DNA of 64,000 nt. Origin: Nocardioides terrigena. Lineage in GTDB: Bacteria; Actinomycetota; Actinomycetes; Propionibacteriales; Nocardioidaceae. The stretch lies in assembly GCF_003047265.1 (NCBI RefSeq), contig NZ_PZYY01000006.1:310001-374000 (forward strand), written 5' to 3'. The stretch's first letter is position 1. Each line of letters starts with the position of its first letter. The translations under genes and the position numbers were made by a program. The notes below the pieces were generated by a model. It saw only the letters and a list, made by a program, of their open reading frames with translations. It ran no database searches and had not been told where the DNA came from. Shown piece after piece: positions 17,271 through 25,386 of this stretch.

Positions 17271-18416
17271 TCACAGGGACCGGCTGATGATCTCCTTCAT
17301 GATCTCGGAGGTGCCGGCGTAGATCTGCGAGACGCGCATGTCGGCCCAGATCCGGGCGATGGGGTACTCGTTCATGTACCCGTAGCCTCCGTGCAGCTGG
17401 AGGCAGGTGTCGGCGACGCGCTGCGCTCGTTCGGAGCACCACAGCTTCGCCATGGCGGCGGTTGGGATATCCAGACCCTCGCCGACGTGGAGCTGGATGC
17501 ACTCGTCCACGAAGGACCGTGCCACGCGAGCCTCTGTGGCGACCTCTGCCATCTTGAACTTGGTGTTCTGGAACCCCCAGATCGGCCGTCCGAAGGCGCT
17601 TCGGTCGCGCACGTAGGCCAGTGTCTCGGCCAGGCAGAACTCCATCGCAGCGACGTTGGAGACCGCGACGAGCAGCCGCTCCTGGGGAAGCTGCTGCATG
17701 AGCTGCACGAAGCCCTGGCCCTCGGTGAGGCCCAGCAGGTTGGTGACCGGGACGCGGACGTTGTCGAAGAAGAGCTCCGAGGTGTCCTGTCCCTTCATCC
17801 CGATCTTGTCGAGCACCCGCCCGCGGGAGAAGCCCTCCGCGTTGGCGGGGACGAGCATCAGTGAGATGCCGGCGGCGCTGTCGTCCGGATCGGTCTTGAC
17901 CACGGTGAGCACCAGGTCGGCCTGCGAGCCGTTGGTGATGAAAGTCTTTGAGCCGCTGACGACGTACTCATCACCCTCGCGCACCGCCTTGGTCCTGATG
18001 TTCTGCAGGTCCGAGCCGGTCCCGGGCTCGGTCATCGCAATCGCGCCGACGACCTCGCCGGACGCCATCTTGGGCAGCCACTGCTGCTTCTGCTCCTCCG
18101 TGCCGTAGCCGACCAGGTAGTGGGCGACGATCCCGTTGTGCAGAGACGCCCCCCAAGAGCTGTCGCCGACCCGTGCCTGCTCCTCGATCAAGATGGCCTC
18201 GTGGGCGAAAGTGCCACCGCCGCCGCCGTACTCCTCGGGGATCGACAGGCAGAGCAGACCGACGTCACCAGCGCGGTTCCACAGTTGCCTGTCGACGTGC
18301 TTGTCGGCGATGAAGGTCTCGATGTGCGGCTTGACCTCCTTCTCGCAGAACGTGCGCGCAAGGTCACGGACGTCGTCGAGGTCGTCGTCCATCCAAGGGG
18401 AGCGGCGAGTGGTCAT
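17271..18416 (-). CDS. Acyl-CoA dehydrogenase
   Basis: This 381-residue flavoprotein has the ACAD signatures AIAMTEPGTGSDLQNIRTKA, then TFITNGSQADLVLTVVKTD, RSAFGRPIWGFQNTKF, and the C-terminal LQLHGGYGYMNEYPIARIWADMR with YAGTSEIMKEIISRSL. It oxidises an acyl-CoA to the 2,3-enoyl-CoA using FAD, the first step of beta-oxidation. The ATG at 18416 follows GGAGG at good spacing; an open frame to 18482 would cover the operator sites. It is divergent from a TetR gene across a 152-base gap with two operator-like palindromes, so that TetR protein probably represses it. Confidence 0.92.
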   Translation of the reverse strand: MTTRRSPWMDDDLDDVRDLARTFCEKEVKPHIETFIADKHVDRQLWNRAGDVGLLCLSIPEEYGGGGGTFAHEAILIEEQARVGDSSWGASLHNGIVAHYLVGYGTEEQKQQWLPKMASGEVVGAIAMTEPGTGSDLQNIRTKAVREGDEYVVSGSKTFITNGSQADLVLTVVKTDPDDSAAGISLMLVPANAEGFSRGRVLDKIGMKGQDTSELFFDNVRVPVTNLLGLTEGQGFVQLMQQLPQERLLVAVSNVAAMEFCLAETLAYVRDRSAFGRPIWGFQNTKFKMAEVATEARVARSFVDECIQLHVGEGLDIPTAAMAKLWCSERAQRVADTCLQLHGGYGYMNEYPIARIWADMRVSQIYAGTSEIMKEIISRSL

Positions 18417-18435
18417 GGGGAGCCTCCAGCGGAGC

Positions 18436-18490
18436 GGGTACAGGGTGTACCCATTCGACCATGATGCGGGTGCTGGGTACAAGGTGTTCC
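18436..18490. promoter_or_regulatory. Paired TetR-type operators between acyl-CoA dehydrogenase and tetR
   Basis: GGGTACAGGGTGTACCC at 18436-18452 is a perfect 7-3-7 palindrome. A second copy, GGGTACAAGGTGTTCC at 18475-18490, keeps the left arm and most of the right arm. Their centres are 39 bases apart. The arrangement is what a dimeric autoregulated TetR protein would use to control both divergent genes. The first copy ends 20 bases from the acyl-CoA dehydrogenase start codon, so bound protein would block transcription. Confidence 0.75.
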
Positions 18491-18568
18491 TTTGTGCGCC
18501 GCTCGGTCAGCGCCGGTCGTCGGCGCCCCCGGGCATAGGCTGCGGCTGTGGTCGAGGAAGGGCGATGG

Positions 18569-19225
18569 GTGGATTCCACGGTGCGGCGCCGGTCTTCCCG
18601 CGATGATGAGGTCCGCGACCGCCGGCGGCGCCACGTGGCCAACGCTGCTCTGCAGGTCGTCGACGAGAGGGGCGCGGACGCCGGCACGGCACTGATCGCC
18701 GAGCGGGCTGGGATCCCGAGGCCGCACGTCTACCGCTACTTCGCCAGCCGCGAGGACCTCGATAACGAAGTGGTCCGCCTCGCCGCGCAGGACCTCATCC
18801 AGCGGGTCCGCCCGCACCTCGCTCGGCGGGGAACGCCCGCACAGGTCGTCGAGGGGCTGGTGCACGCCTGCGCGACCTGGGCCGACGCCCACCCCCATCT
18901 CTACCGCTTCCTGGCGGCTCGAGGGCAGAGTCGGACCCTGCACCGCGCTCGGATGGGTCGTTCGCGTCTGCTGGACGAGATCGCCGCAGCGGCACGGGGG
19001 TACACCAAATCGGGGGACGAGTCGTTCCCTGAGGGCATCCTGGTTGGCGTGATGGGCATGGTCGACGCCACAGTCATCTGGTGGCTCGACCAGCGCGACG
19101 AAACCCTGGACCTGATGGTGCGGCGTCTCTCGCGCCACGTCACCCTGGTTCTTCAGGACGCCCTGGCCGCCCACGGCATCCACCTCGACCCGGCGGTCGA
19201 GCTGGAGCCCTTCATTGGCGAGTGA
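18569..19225 (+). CDS. TetR-family regulator divergent from acyl-CoA dehydrogenase
   Basis: This 218-residue protein has an N-terminal HTH (RRRHVANAALQVVDERG, AGIPRPHVYRYFASREDL) and a helical ligand domain in the remainder. The GTG at 18569 is chosen because AGGAAGGG lies 6-7 bases upstream; a GTG at 18548 would add 7 residues without a good ribosome site. Family members of this size often respond to acyl-CoA or fatty acids, which fits its neighbour. It is expected to bind the paired palindromes at 18436-18490. Its stop lies one base from the end of the convergent thioesterase gene. Confidence 0.85.
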   Translation: MDSTVRRRSSRDDEVRDRRRRHVANAALQVVDERGADAGTALIAERAGIPRPHVYRYFASREDLDNEVVRLAAQDLIQRVRPHLARRGTPAQVVEGLVHACATWADAHPHLYRFLAARGQSRTLHRARMGRSRLLDEIAAAARGYTKSGDESFPEGILVGVMGMVDATVIWWLDQRDETLDLMVRRLSRHVTLVLQDALAAHGIHLDPAVELEPFIGE

Positions 19226-19226
19226 G

Positions 19227-19796
19227 TCACGAGCGCTTCGCGGGACTGCCCTGTTCAAAGTGCTCGACGTCAACGATGACGAACGTCGCGTGCGCTGTCG
19301 CGACCTGCCGGCCGCCTTCGTCCGCGGCTGCAGCGTTCACGTGGAGCCGCCGTCCCGCCCGGTCCCGGACATGCGCGGTGAACTCGTAATCCACCCCCAG
19401 CAGCACCGGACGGAGGTACTCCACGGTCAGCGACCTCGTCACGGCGAGCTCGCCGACGCGGTAGAGGAGGAACCCAAACAGGTCGTCGAAGGCGGCGGCG
19501 ACCAGACCGCCGTGGGTGATCCCCGGTGCCCCCTCCTGGCGATGGTCGAAGCGGTGCACGGCGCTCACGCCGTGCTCGGTGGCGTCGACCTCCAGGGCGA
19601 GGCCGGCGGGGTTCTCTTTGCCGCATCCCGCGCAGGTGGGGGAGTGCGAGGGCAGGCGGCCCACCGCCGTCGGCGCGGGCCGCGACATGGACCGGATCCA
19701 TGCATCCAGCGTCGACGCCGTGCCCCCGTCGAGACGCATCTCGCGGCCCGGGGTAGGGGGCTCGGTGTCGTGGTCGCCTACCAGCGCATCACTCAT
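19227..19796 (-). CDS. Hotdog-fold thioesterase (PaaI-like)
   Basis: This 189-residue protein has a C-terminal hotdog domain with GAPGITHGGLVAAAFDDLFGFLLY, the helix signature of PaaI/4HBT acyl-CoA thioesterases, and TVEYLRPVLLGVDYEFTAHV after it. An N-terminal CAGCGKENPAGL stretch is common in this group. It would hydrolyse an acyl-CoA to free acid and CoA. The ATG at 19796 is preceded by GAGGAG. It is convergent with tetR (1-base gap) and divergent from a PlsC-type gene. No adjacent partner defines its substrate. Confidence 0.85.
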   Translation of the reverse strand: MSDALVGDHDTEPPTPGREMRLDGGTASTLDAWIRSMSRPAPTAVGRLPSHSPTCAGCGKENPAGLALEVDATEHGVSAVHRFDHRQEGAPGITHGGLVAAAFDDLFGFLLYRVGELAVTRSLTVEYLRPVLLGVDYEFTAHVRDRAGRRLHVNAAAADEGGRQVATAHATFVIVDVEHFEQGSPAKRS

Positions 19797-19832
19797 CGGG
19801 GGCTCCTCGGGCTCCAGGACCACAGTGCATCG

Positions 19833-19850
19833 AAACATCCTTGCATGTTT
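19833..19850. promoter_or_regulatory. Palindrome in the thioesterase / acyltransferase divergent gap
   Basis: AAACATCCTTGCATGTTT has perfect 6-bp arms with a 6-base spacer. It lies in a 91-base gap between divergent starts, 37 bases before the thioesterase ATG on one side. It is probably an operator for one or both genes. The protein that binds it is unknown. Confidence 0.45.
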
Positions 19851-19887
19851 GTCCTCACGAGAGACGAAACGGCCATTGATGTCTACA

Positions 19888-20601
19888 ATGGCTGAGATGC
19901 GAACGACCTCGACCGTCCAGCGCCGCCCGATCCATAACGACCGACGTGGCCTCGCCTGGTGGCTGGCGGTGGCGGTCTGCAAGCCAGTCCTGGTGGTGCT
20001 GCGTCGCCCGGACTGGCGCGGGGTCGCGGGCATCCCCCGGGTGGGCGGAGCGGTGCTGGCCGCCAACCACGTCTCGCACCTCGACCCGTTGCTGGTCGCG
20101 GAGATGGTGCTGGCCGAGGGGCGGGTGCCGCGGTTCCTGGCCAAGGACAGCCTCTTCAGCGGGCCGGTCGTGGGCAGGTGGTTCCGTGCTGCCGGCCACG
20201 TCGAGGTCGACCGCGTCGCGGGACGCGCGGGGTACGACAACGCTGTGAGCGCGGCGCGCGACGGGCGGCTCCTCCTGGTGTACCCCGAGGGTTCCATCAC
20301 CAAGCGGGAGGACGGTCTGCCGATGACGATGAAGTCGGGGGCGGTGCGGATCGCTCTGGAGGCATCGGTACCGCTCGTGCCGGTGGCCCAGTGGGGGGCA
20401 CAGGAGATCCTGCCCGCCTACAGTGGGCAGTTGCGCTGGGGGTGGCGACGACGTGTGAGCGTGCTCGTCGGACCGCCGATCCCGCTGGACGACCTGCGGG
20501 ACCTGGAGCCGGCCCGTGCCATCGAGGTGGGTCGTCGGCGGCTCGAGGACACCCTCACCTCGATGGTGTGCGAGCTGCGCGGAGCAGACACGCCGCCGTA
20601 A
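19888..20601 (+). CDS. 1-acylglycerol-3-phosphate acyltransferase (PlsC-like)
   Basis: The protein has about 237 residues. The acyltransferase motifs are NHVSHLDPLLVAE (HxxxxD, block I), FRAAGHVEVDR (block II region), YPEGSITKRED (block III) and VPLVPVAQWGAQEI (block IV). It transfers an acyl chain to lysophosphatidate or a related acceptor at the inner membrane; a hydrophobic N-terminal helix (LAWWLAVAVCKPVLVVL) supports membrane contact. The start is uncertain: ATGs at 19879, 19888 and 19897 all fit and none has a good ribosome site. A TACAAT -10-like box at 19884-19889 would suit a leaderless message from the ATG at 19897. Confidence 0.85.
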   Translation: MAEMRTTSTVQRRPIHNDRRGLAWWLAVAVCKPVLVVLRRPDWRGVAGIPRVGGAVLAANHVSHLDPLLVAEMVLAEGRVPRFLAKDSLFSGPVVGRWFRAAGHVEVDRVAGRAGYDNAVSAARDGRLLLVYPEGSITKREDGLPMTMKSGAVRIALEASVPLVPVAQWGAQEILPAYSGQLRWGWRRRVSVLVGPPIPLDDLRDLEPARAIEVGRRRLEDTLTSMVCELRGADTPP

Positions 20602-20613
20602 TGAACTGGGCGT

Positions 20614-21285
20614 TCACGCCCGGAAGCGGGGATCCTGGGGGCGCGGGGTGTCGGAGCCGCGAACCATGGCGGAACCGTAAGTGTGCAACAGCGTCGCCAT
20701 GAGCTCGTCGAACGGCAGGTCCACGAACATGCCTCGTTCGCGGACATACTCCATATGACGTCGGCCGGCGCCGTCGGCTGCGTGGAGCAACGCATCCCGC
20801 GACCCGTCGAACTCCAACGGAGGTACGCCAAAGCGACGGCACAGCTCGGAGTTGAAGGCCGGCGACCCCTTGCGCCACAGCTGGTCGACGTACACCGCGC
20901 TCCACCCGTGGAACACGAACAGATCGGTCCCCATCAGCTCCAGCAGAGACGCGCTGTTGAGGTGATTGCGCACATCCGAGAACCCGAGTACGGCCGGGAT
21001 TCCCGCAGCGCGCAGGCTCGCGGTGAGCAGCACCGCCTTGGGCACGCACCACGTGGGGCCACCGTCGAGGATCGCGCTGGCGTGGTAGTCCCGGGGCTCG
21101 GCGGTGACGCTGTAGGGGTCGTATCGGAGCCGGTCGCGTACGGCCGCGAACAGCAGCGCGATGCGCTCTCGCGGATCGCGGACACCCCGCACGACGGACT
21201 CGGTGAAGTCGCGGACGTCGGGGTGGTTGCTGTCGACGAACCGGCTCGGGTCGAGGGCCTCCCGTGGGTCGAGCTCGCCCCTCAT
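20614..21285 (-). CDS. Transglutaminase-like superfamily protein
   Basis: This 223-residue protein has a papain-like transglutaminase core: the Cys segment GPTWCVPKAVLLTASLRAAG, a His segment LFVFHGWSAVYVD, and a later Asp in MFVDLPFDE. Such proteins cleave or form amide bonds; many bacterial members are proteases or amidases. The ATG at 21285 shares one base with the stop of the upstream BtrH-like gene, so the two are coupled. No signal peptide is seen, so it is probably cytosolic. Its partner and the local lipid genes suggest an acyl-peptide or amide substrate, but this is speculation. Confidence 0.75.
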   Translation of the reverse strand: MRGELDPREALDPSRFVDSNHPDVRDFTESVVRGVRDPRERIALLFAAVRDRLRYDPYSVTAEPRDYHASAILDGGPTWCVPKAVLLTASLRAAGIPAVLGFSDVRNHLNSASLLELMGTDLFVFHGWSAVYVDQLWRKGSPAFNSELCRRFGVPPLEFDGSRDALLHAADGAGRRHMEYVRERGMFVDLPFDELMATLLHTYGSAMVRGSDTPRPQDPRFRA

Positions 21286-22361
21286 CAGGCGCCGGTCCGG
21301 AGGTCCTGGCGCGCCCCTGCGATCTCGAGGGCGGTGACGAGGTCCCGCTCGAGCGAGGGGAGTACGGCGGCCGAGCGAGCTGCCTGCTCCACCCGTCCTC
21401 GTGCTGGGCCGTCCTGACGGGCCAGCGATGCGACCAGGGACCATGTCTCCGCGCACAGGTGCGCGGCGGCGGCAACCTCGTTCGCCCGCGCGTCCCCGGT
21501 CAGGCGCGCGATGTCGGCGGCGCCGCTGGACAGCAGTCGGCGGAACAGCCCGCCGCCGGTGCCGGCCTTCTCGACGAAGGCGCTGAGTCCTTGGAGGACC
21601 AGGTCCAGGATGTCGTCGGGGAAGACTCCCGGCCAGTCAGCGAGGTCCTCGGCGAAGAGGTCGACGGCGGCCAGCCCGGTGGCCCCGACGGCCGAATCCC
21701 TCCCGGTGACGATAGAGCTGCCGGTGGAGGTGGTCATCGCCTCCGCCGCCTGGGCGAACGCCGTCTGCGCGATCTCGGCCAGGTCGGGCAGCCGGTCGGG
21801 CCAGGCGATGTCGAAGTAGGTGTGACGCGTCGGGACCGGGAACCCCTGGGAGGAGCGGGCTCGGGCCAGTGCCGAGTAGGGCACGAGCTGCACCTCGTCC
21901 CGGTCGTTGTCGACGACGTGCGCGACCTGCTGCTCGTCGTCATAACCGATGACGACGATGTCGTGGCGACTCATCTGCAGGCGTACGCGGAGGTAGGGAA
22001 GCTCCGCGATGTCGGCCCACACCAAGGCGGGACGGCCGTCTCGTACGGCGTCGCGCACCCACGCCCAGCCCTCCTGCGGGTCATCCGTCGCATGCACGGA
22101 GACCTCGGCGCCCAGCCGCGTCGGGAGGTCCGTCTCCAGGTCGCCTCCCCGCCCCACGAGGTATACCGGCGGCATGAGTGCCGCGTCCCTGACGTAGGAG
22201 AGATCCAAGGCGCCGCTCAGGGCAAAGACGAGGCCTTCGTCAGGGGGGCCCTCCCAACCGAGTCCGGCCCACTCCAGGAGGTCCCGCATGGCTCCGGAGC
22301 CGCAGTGCCCGCCGCGTCGGTGCGGGTACTTGACCACTTCAGTGTCGCTCGAGTTGACCAT
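21285..22361 (-). CDS. BtrH-like / DUF4872 protein
   Basis: This 358-residue protein begins RRGGHCGSGAMRDLLEWAGL, the Cys-containing opening of BtrH-type N-terminal domains, and continues through a papain-like fold: LQMSRHDIVVIGYDDE carries the His, and VVDNDRD a possible Asp. The C-terminal half is helical and resembles DUF4872. BtrH itself moves an acyl chain from a carrier protein to an aminoglycoside; most homologues are uncharacterised. The ATG at 22361 with AGGAAG upstream is used. It is first in a two-gene operon with a transglutaminase-like protein and is divergent from a TetR gene. Confidence 0.65.
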   Translation of the reverse strand: MVNSSDTEVVKYPHRRGGHCGSGAMRDLLEWAGLGWEGPPDEGLVFALSGALDLSYVRDAALMPPVYLVGRGGDLETDLPTRLGAEVSVHATDDPQEGWAWVRDAVRDGRPALVWADIAELPYLRVRLQMSRHDIVVIGYDDEQQVAHVVDNDRDEVQLVPYSALARARSSQGFPVPTRHTYFDIAWPDRLPDLAEIAQTAFAQAAEAMTTSTGSSIVTGRDSAVGATGLAAVDLFAEDLADWPGVFPDDILDLVLQGLSAFVEKAGTGGGLFRRLLSSGAADIARLTGDARANEVAAAAHLCAETWSLVASLARQDGPARGRVEQAARSAAVLPSLERDLVTALEIAGARQDLRTGA

Positions 22362-22449
22362 GCGGCTTCTTCCTGAAGACAACTAGTGATTTTTGTTCAA
22401 ACCTAAGGCACCGCGCTGAGAATGTCATGACGCGGCCCATCTGACGCGT

Positions 22450-22463
22450 GTCCGCAGTCGGAC
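22450..22463. promoter_or_regulatory. Operator-like palindrome upstream of second tetR
   Basis: GTCCGCAGTCGGAC is a perfect 5-4-5 inverted repeat, 21 bases before the GTG of the TetR gene and about 90 bases from the divergent BtrH-like gene. A GATACT box near 22469 could be the -10 of a near-leaderless tetR transcript. It is a candidate autoregulatory site. Confidence 0.4.
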
Positions 22464-22484
22464 ATTGTCGATACTCTGTCCACC

Positions 22485-23111
22485 GTGTCGTCCCCCTCCA
22501 TGCGAGAGCGCTACCGCGAGCACGTTCGTGCAGCGGTGCTCGAGACTGCCCACGACCTGATCGCTGAGCGGGGCTGGGAGCGGGTGCGCATGGGCGAGAT
22601 CGCCGAGGCGGTCGGCGTCTCGCGCGCACTGCTGTACAAGGAGTTCGGCGACAAGCCCGGTTTGGGGGAAGCCGTCGTCCTGAGGGAGGCGGCGCGCTTC
22701 ATCGAGGGCATCGAGAACGTGCTCGCGCATCACGGCTCCGACGCTTCAAGCGGCCTCGCGGCGTCGGTGGGCTTCGTGCTGGAGGAAGCCGAGAACAGTC
22801 CCCTGCTCAGAGCGGTCCTGATCTCCAACCGCGATTCCCCACCACCCGCGACGGGCATCCTCCCCCTCCTCACCACGTCTGCGCAGCTGTTGGAGCTCGC
22901 CTCCGGCTCCCTGGCCCGGTGGCTCACCTCCCACGTGGCCGGTTTGCGGGCGGATGAGGTGTCCGACGCCGCCGAAGCCCTGGTGCGGCTCACCGTGAGC
23001 CACCTCGCCCTACCGACCAGGTCCCGGGCGGACACCGCCCGGAAGATCACTGAGGTGGGACTCAGGTGCCTCGGGCTTCCCATCACGCCGGAGCAGGGAA
23101 TCGCGACGTGA
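22485..23111 (+). CDS. TetR-family regulator divergent from BtrH-like operon
   Basis: This 208-residue protein has an N-terminal HTH (AVLETAHDLIAERGWERVRM, EIAEAVGVSRALLYKEFGDK) and a helical ligand-binding domain. It begins with GTG at 22485 and has no clear ribosome site; an in-frame ATG (RERYREHV) lies at 22500. Divergence from the BtrH-like/transglutaminase operon, with a palindrome between, suggests it controls that pair. Ligand unknown. It is the last gene before a stretch of different composition that carries the Argonaute system. Confidence 0.85.
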   Translation: MSSPSMRERYREHVRAAVLETAHDLIAERGWERVRMGEIAEAVGVSRALLYKEFGDKPGLGEAVVLREAARFIEGIENVLAHHGSDASSGLAASVGFVLEEAENSPLLRAVLISNRDSPPPATGILPLLTTSAQLLELASGSLARWLTSHVAGLRADEVSDAAEALVRLTVSHLALPTRSRADTARKITEVGLRCLGLPITPEQGIAT

Positions 23112-23955
23112 CGGTTGCTCAGGTTGCGAGATCGCCGGCGACCCCGAGGACCAGTAGCTGGTGAATGGCACGGTCGCGTCCAGGGTGGCCCGGGGACTCG
23201 CTGCTGCCGCGGTTTCGCCTAGTGCGCGGCTGAGGCTGTTCTCCGGTGGTGCGGCGGCCCGCCAGCAGTCCCTCGGGGATCAGCTCTGCAAGTGAATCGC
23301 CCCGGGCCTGGTGGAGGTTCTGGGGTGCCCCGGGATCTGTCGTGATTGAGAGCCATGGCAGCGCCCAGGCGCACCACGACAAGCCTCGGGAAGCGCGCTA
23401 CCCGGATGGCGGACGATGCGCGGAGTAGCCCGGTTATCAAGCGATTTGCAACGGATCGCTGCCTGCGACGGGCGGAAGTGCCCGCGTCGCGATACCGAGA
23501 TGCAACGAGGGCCCCGGCATAGCCGGAGCCCTCTTGCTCGAACGGCGTGAGCTCGAGCTCTAGAAGTGACTACAGGTCGTAGTACTGAGTAAGTGACCCA
23601 TGCTGACCTGCGCAAACTCCGATTCGTTCAGGCGATTTGTATCCCGTTTGTAACAGCCGAGCGATTGTCGGCCCTTCAGGGGCGTTCAACTACGAAGACG
23701 TCCTCGGCCTCAATCTACCGCCTCGGTGCCGTTGGGCGCGTTGGGGACGTCGCGGGTGCCTCGGCGAGGCGGGGCCGAGCTGCGAGGACGTTAACGCTGT
23801 CTGGGGTGTTGAGGCTGTGCGTGAACTCGCGGAGGGCGGCGCGCACTTCGCCGGCGGCTCGGAGCGGGCACCTCTCGATGCTTGGCCGTCTTGTGCTGGC
23901 CGATGCGATCCGAAGAAGCGACGAGCTCAAACCCAGCTACACCCACCGAGCCAAG
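23112..23955. other. 844-base gene-poor stretch before the Argonaute operon
   Basis: No convincing gene is found on either strand. Short open frames here lack ribosome sites and family likeness. A terminator-like hairpin lies at 23507-23534. Composition becomes more AT-rich after about 23,540 (for example around 23,560-23,650), which marks the probable edge of the acquired defence region. No tRNA gene and no integrase are visible, so I cannot place an attachment site. Confidence 0.55.
23507..23534. terminator. Terminator-like hairpin at the island edge
   Basis: GAGGGC pairs with GCCCTC, and the inner CCGGC pairs with GCCGG around an ATA loop, with one mismatched position; TT follows on the plus strand. 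It could end transcription from the upstream tetR gene or insulate the Argonaute operon. Confidence 0.55.
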
Positions 23956-25386
23956 TCACATGTAGTAGGCGTATCGCGGCGCCGGGCGTTCATTCGGGCC
24001 GAGGTGCTTCAGGATCCGGCCGATCGAGTCAGCTGTGCGCAGCGTGATGGGCACCCGTCCGTCGAGTTGGGTGGCGTTCCAGTTCATCTTGGAGAGCGCG
24101 AGCAGCTCAGTCGCGATCTCGGCCGCGCTCGACTGCACGTCGACAAGGCGGAAGGGGAGTGCCGACGGCACGTACATCCCTGGGTAAGTCCGGTAGAACG
24201 GAACGCTCCCACGGGTGTAGAGCAGGTGCCGGGTGTCAGTGAGCGACAGGAGCGTGCCTCGTAGGGTCGTCTGCTCGCCTTGCCGAAACAGCCGGGGGGA
24301 GTCCTCGCGTGGGATCCAGACGAGTTCGAGCATGGCCAGGCGCTCCGCCTCGGCGGCAGCCCGGAAGCCCTCCAACTCTTCAGGCGTGAACGAAGAGGTC
24401 TTGTGCAGCATGACGCGTGCGGGTGCCGTCTTGTGCTCGATGCGGTAACGGGCCAGCGACTGCTCAAGGAGGTCCTTGGCGTCGTCGCCGGTGAGGTGTG
24501 GCTGTCGGTCGTCCTTCGACTGAGTGGCCTGGGCGCCACGGACGATCACGCCGTCGCCGCGCTCGTTGAAAACCTGCGCCACGCTCGTCTGCAGTGTTTC
24601 GTTGTCGGTGCTCCGGTAGAAGGCGACGCCGACGTAGCAGGTCGTGAGGTCCCGGACATGGCGGGTCATCCGCCATGGCACGCCGCCGGCCTTGTAGTAC
24701 AGCGCCGTGTGCAGGTTCCAGGCCTTGGTTGCCTCGTCCTGCTGGCGTCGCCTGTCGCGGCCCTTCGGCTTGTAGGTCGGGTCCCAGGTCTCGCGCCGGA
24801 TAATTTGGATGGGACGACTACCGCTCAGCGAGCGTGCCTTCAGCAGTTCGTGGAAGTCGAAGCCGATAGACGCAGCTCTTGGTTGCTCCCACGGTCGGTC
24901 AGGGTTGGTCTTCGGCTCCTCGCGTTCCGGCAGATCGTCGGGACGGCAGACGATGATCACGTCGCAGTTGGGTTCCTCATCGAGCGTTCTCAGCTCGGCC
25001 TCGTACAGTTCGACGCCCTTCTGCACAGCCTGCAGCGGACTCAGCGTTGCGATGTTCTCCAGGGCTCGCTTGTCGAGTGTGCGCTCCAACCGCCCGTTCC
25101 AGATGATCGTCGAGCGGAAGCCGACGCTGGTATGGAACCCAGGAAACGGCAAGTAGAGGTGCGATAGCGGGCTTTCTTTGGGTGCAATTGGTTCGCGGCA
25201 GCGGTCGAGCCATGCCTTGACCCCATCGATGGCCTCCTTGGTGCCGACGATGCCGATCTGGATCGTCCGGACTCCGGTATGGCTCAGGTCGGCCGGACCG
25301 TAGTTGTTGATGCCGCTACGTGGGTCGATGTGGCGGCTGCCGTTGCCGAATTCCAGGTCCGGTTCTTCGATGAACGTGAGTTTCAT
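23956..25386 (-). CDS. ago: Short prokaryotic Argonaute (MID-PIWI)
   Basis: This 476-residue protein has the size and motifs of short pAgos, which carry only MID and PIWI. A MID-like core (NCDVIIVCRPDDLPE) precedes PIWI segments AWNLHTALYYKAGGVPWRM, TCYVGVAFYRS, VMLHKTSSFTPEELEGFR, YTRGSVPFYRTYPGMYVPS, and LALSKMNWNATQLDGRVPIT. The strand that bears the first catalytic Asp in slicing Argonautes reads CYVGVAFYR, so the PIWI site looks inactive, as in other short pAgos. The known role is guide-directed recognition of invader nucleic acid, which activates the partner effector. Its ATG forms ATGA with the stop of the DUF4365/APAZ gene upstream. Confidence 0.9.
   Translation of the reverse strand: MKLTFIEEPDLEFGNGSRHIDPRSGINNYGPADLSHTGVRTIQIGIVGTKEAIDGVKAWLDRCREPIAPKESPLSHLYLPFPGFHTSVGFRSTIIWNGRLERTLDKRALENIATLSPLQAVQKGVELYEAELRTLDEEPNCDVIIVCRPDDLPEREEPKTNPDRPWEQPRAASIGFDFHELLKARSLSGSRPIQIIRRETWDPTYKPKGRDRRRQQDEATKAWNLHTALYYKAGGVPWRMTRHVRDLTTCYVGVAFYRSTDNETLQTSVAQVFNERGDGVIVRGAQATQSKDDRQPHLTGDDAKDLLEQSLARYRIEHKTAPARVMLHKTSSFTPEELEGFRAAAEAERLAMLELVWIPREDSPRLFRQGEQTTLRGTLLSLTDTRHLLYTRGSVPFYRTYPGMYVPSALPFRLVDVQSSAAEIATELLALSKMNWNATQLDGRVPITLRTADSIGRILKHLGPNERPAPRYAYYM

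Noticed and set aside
19516..20601. A 361-residue acyltransferase starting at 19516
   Set aside because: The first 120 codons are antisense to the thioesterase; acyltransferase similarity begins after about 19888.
23112..23955. Possible tRNA gene or attachment site at the island edge
   Set aside because: No cloverleaf-like sequence, no integrase and no matching direct repeat could be found by eye; only a hairpin is supported.
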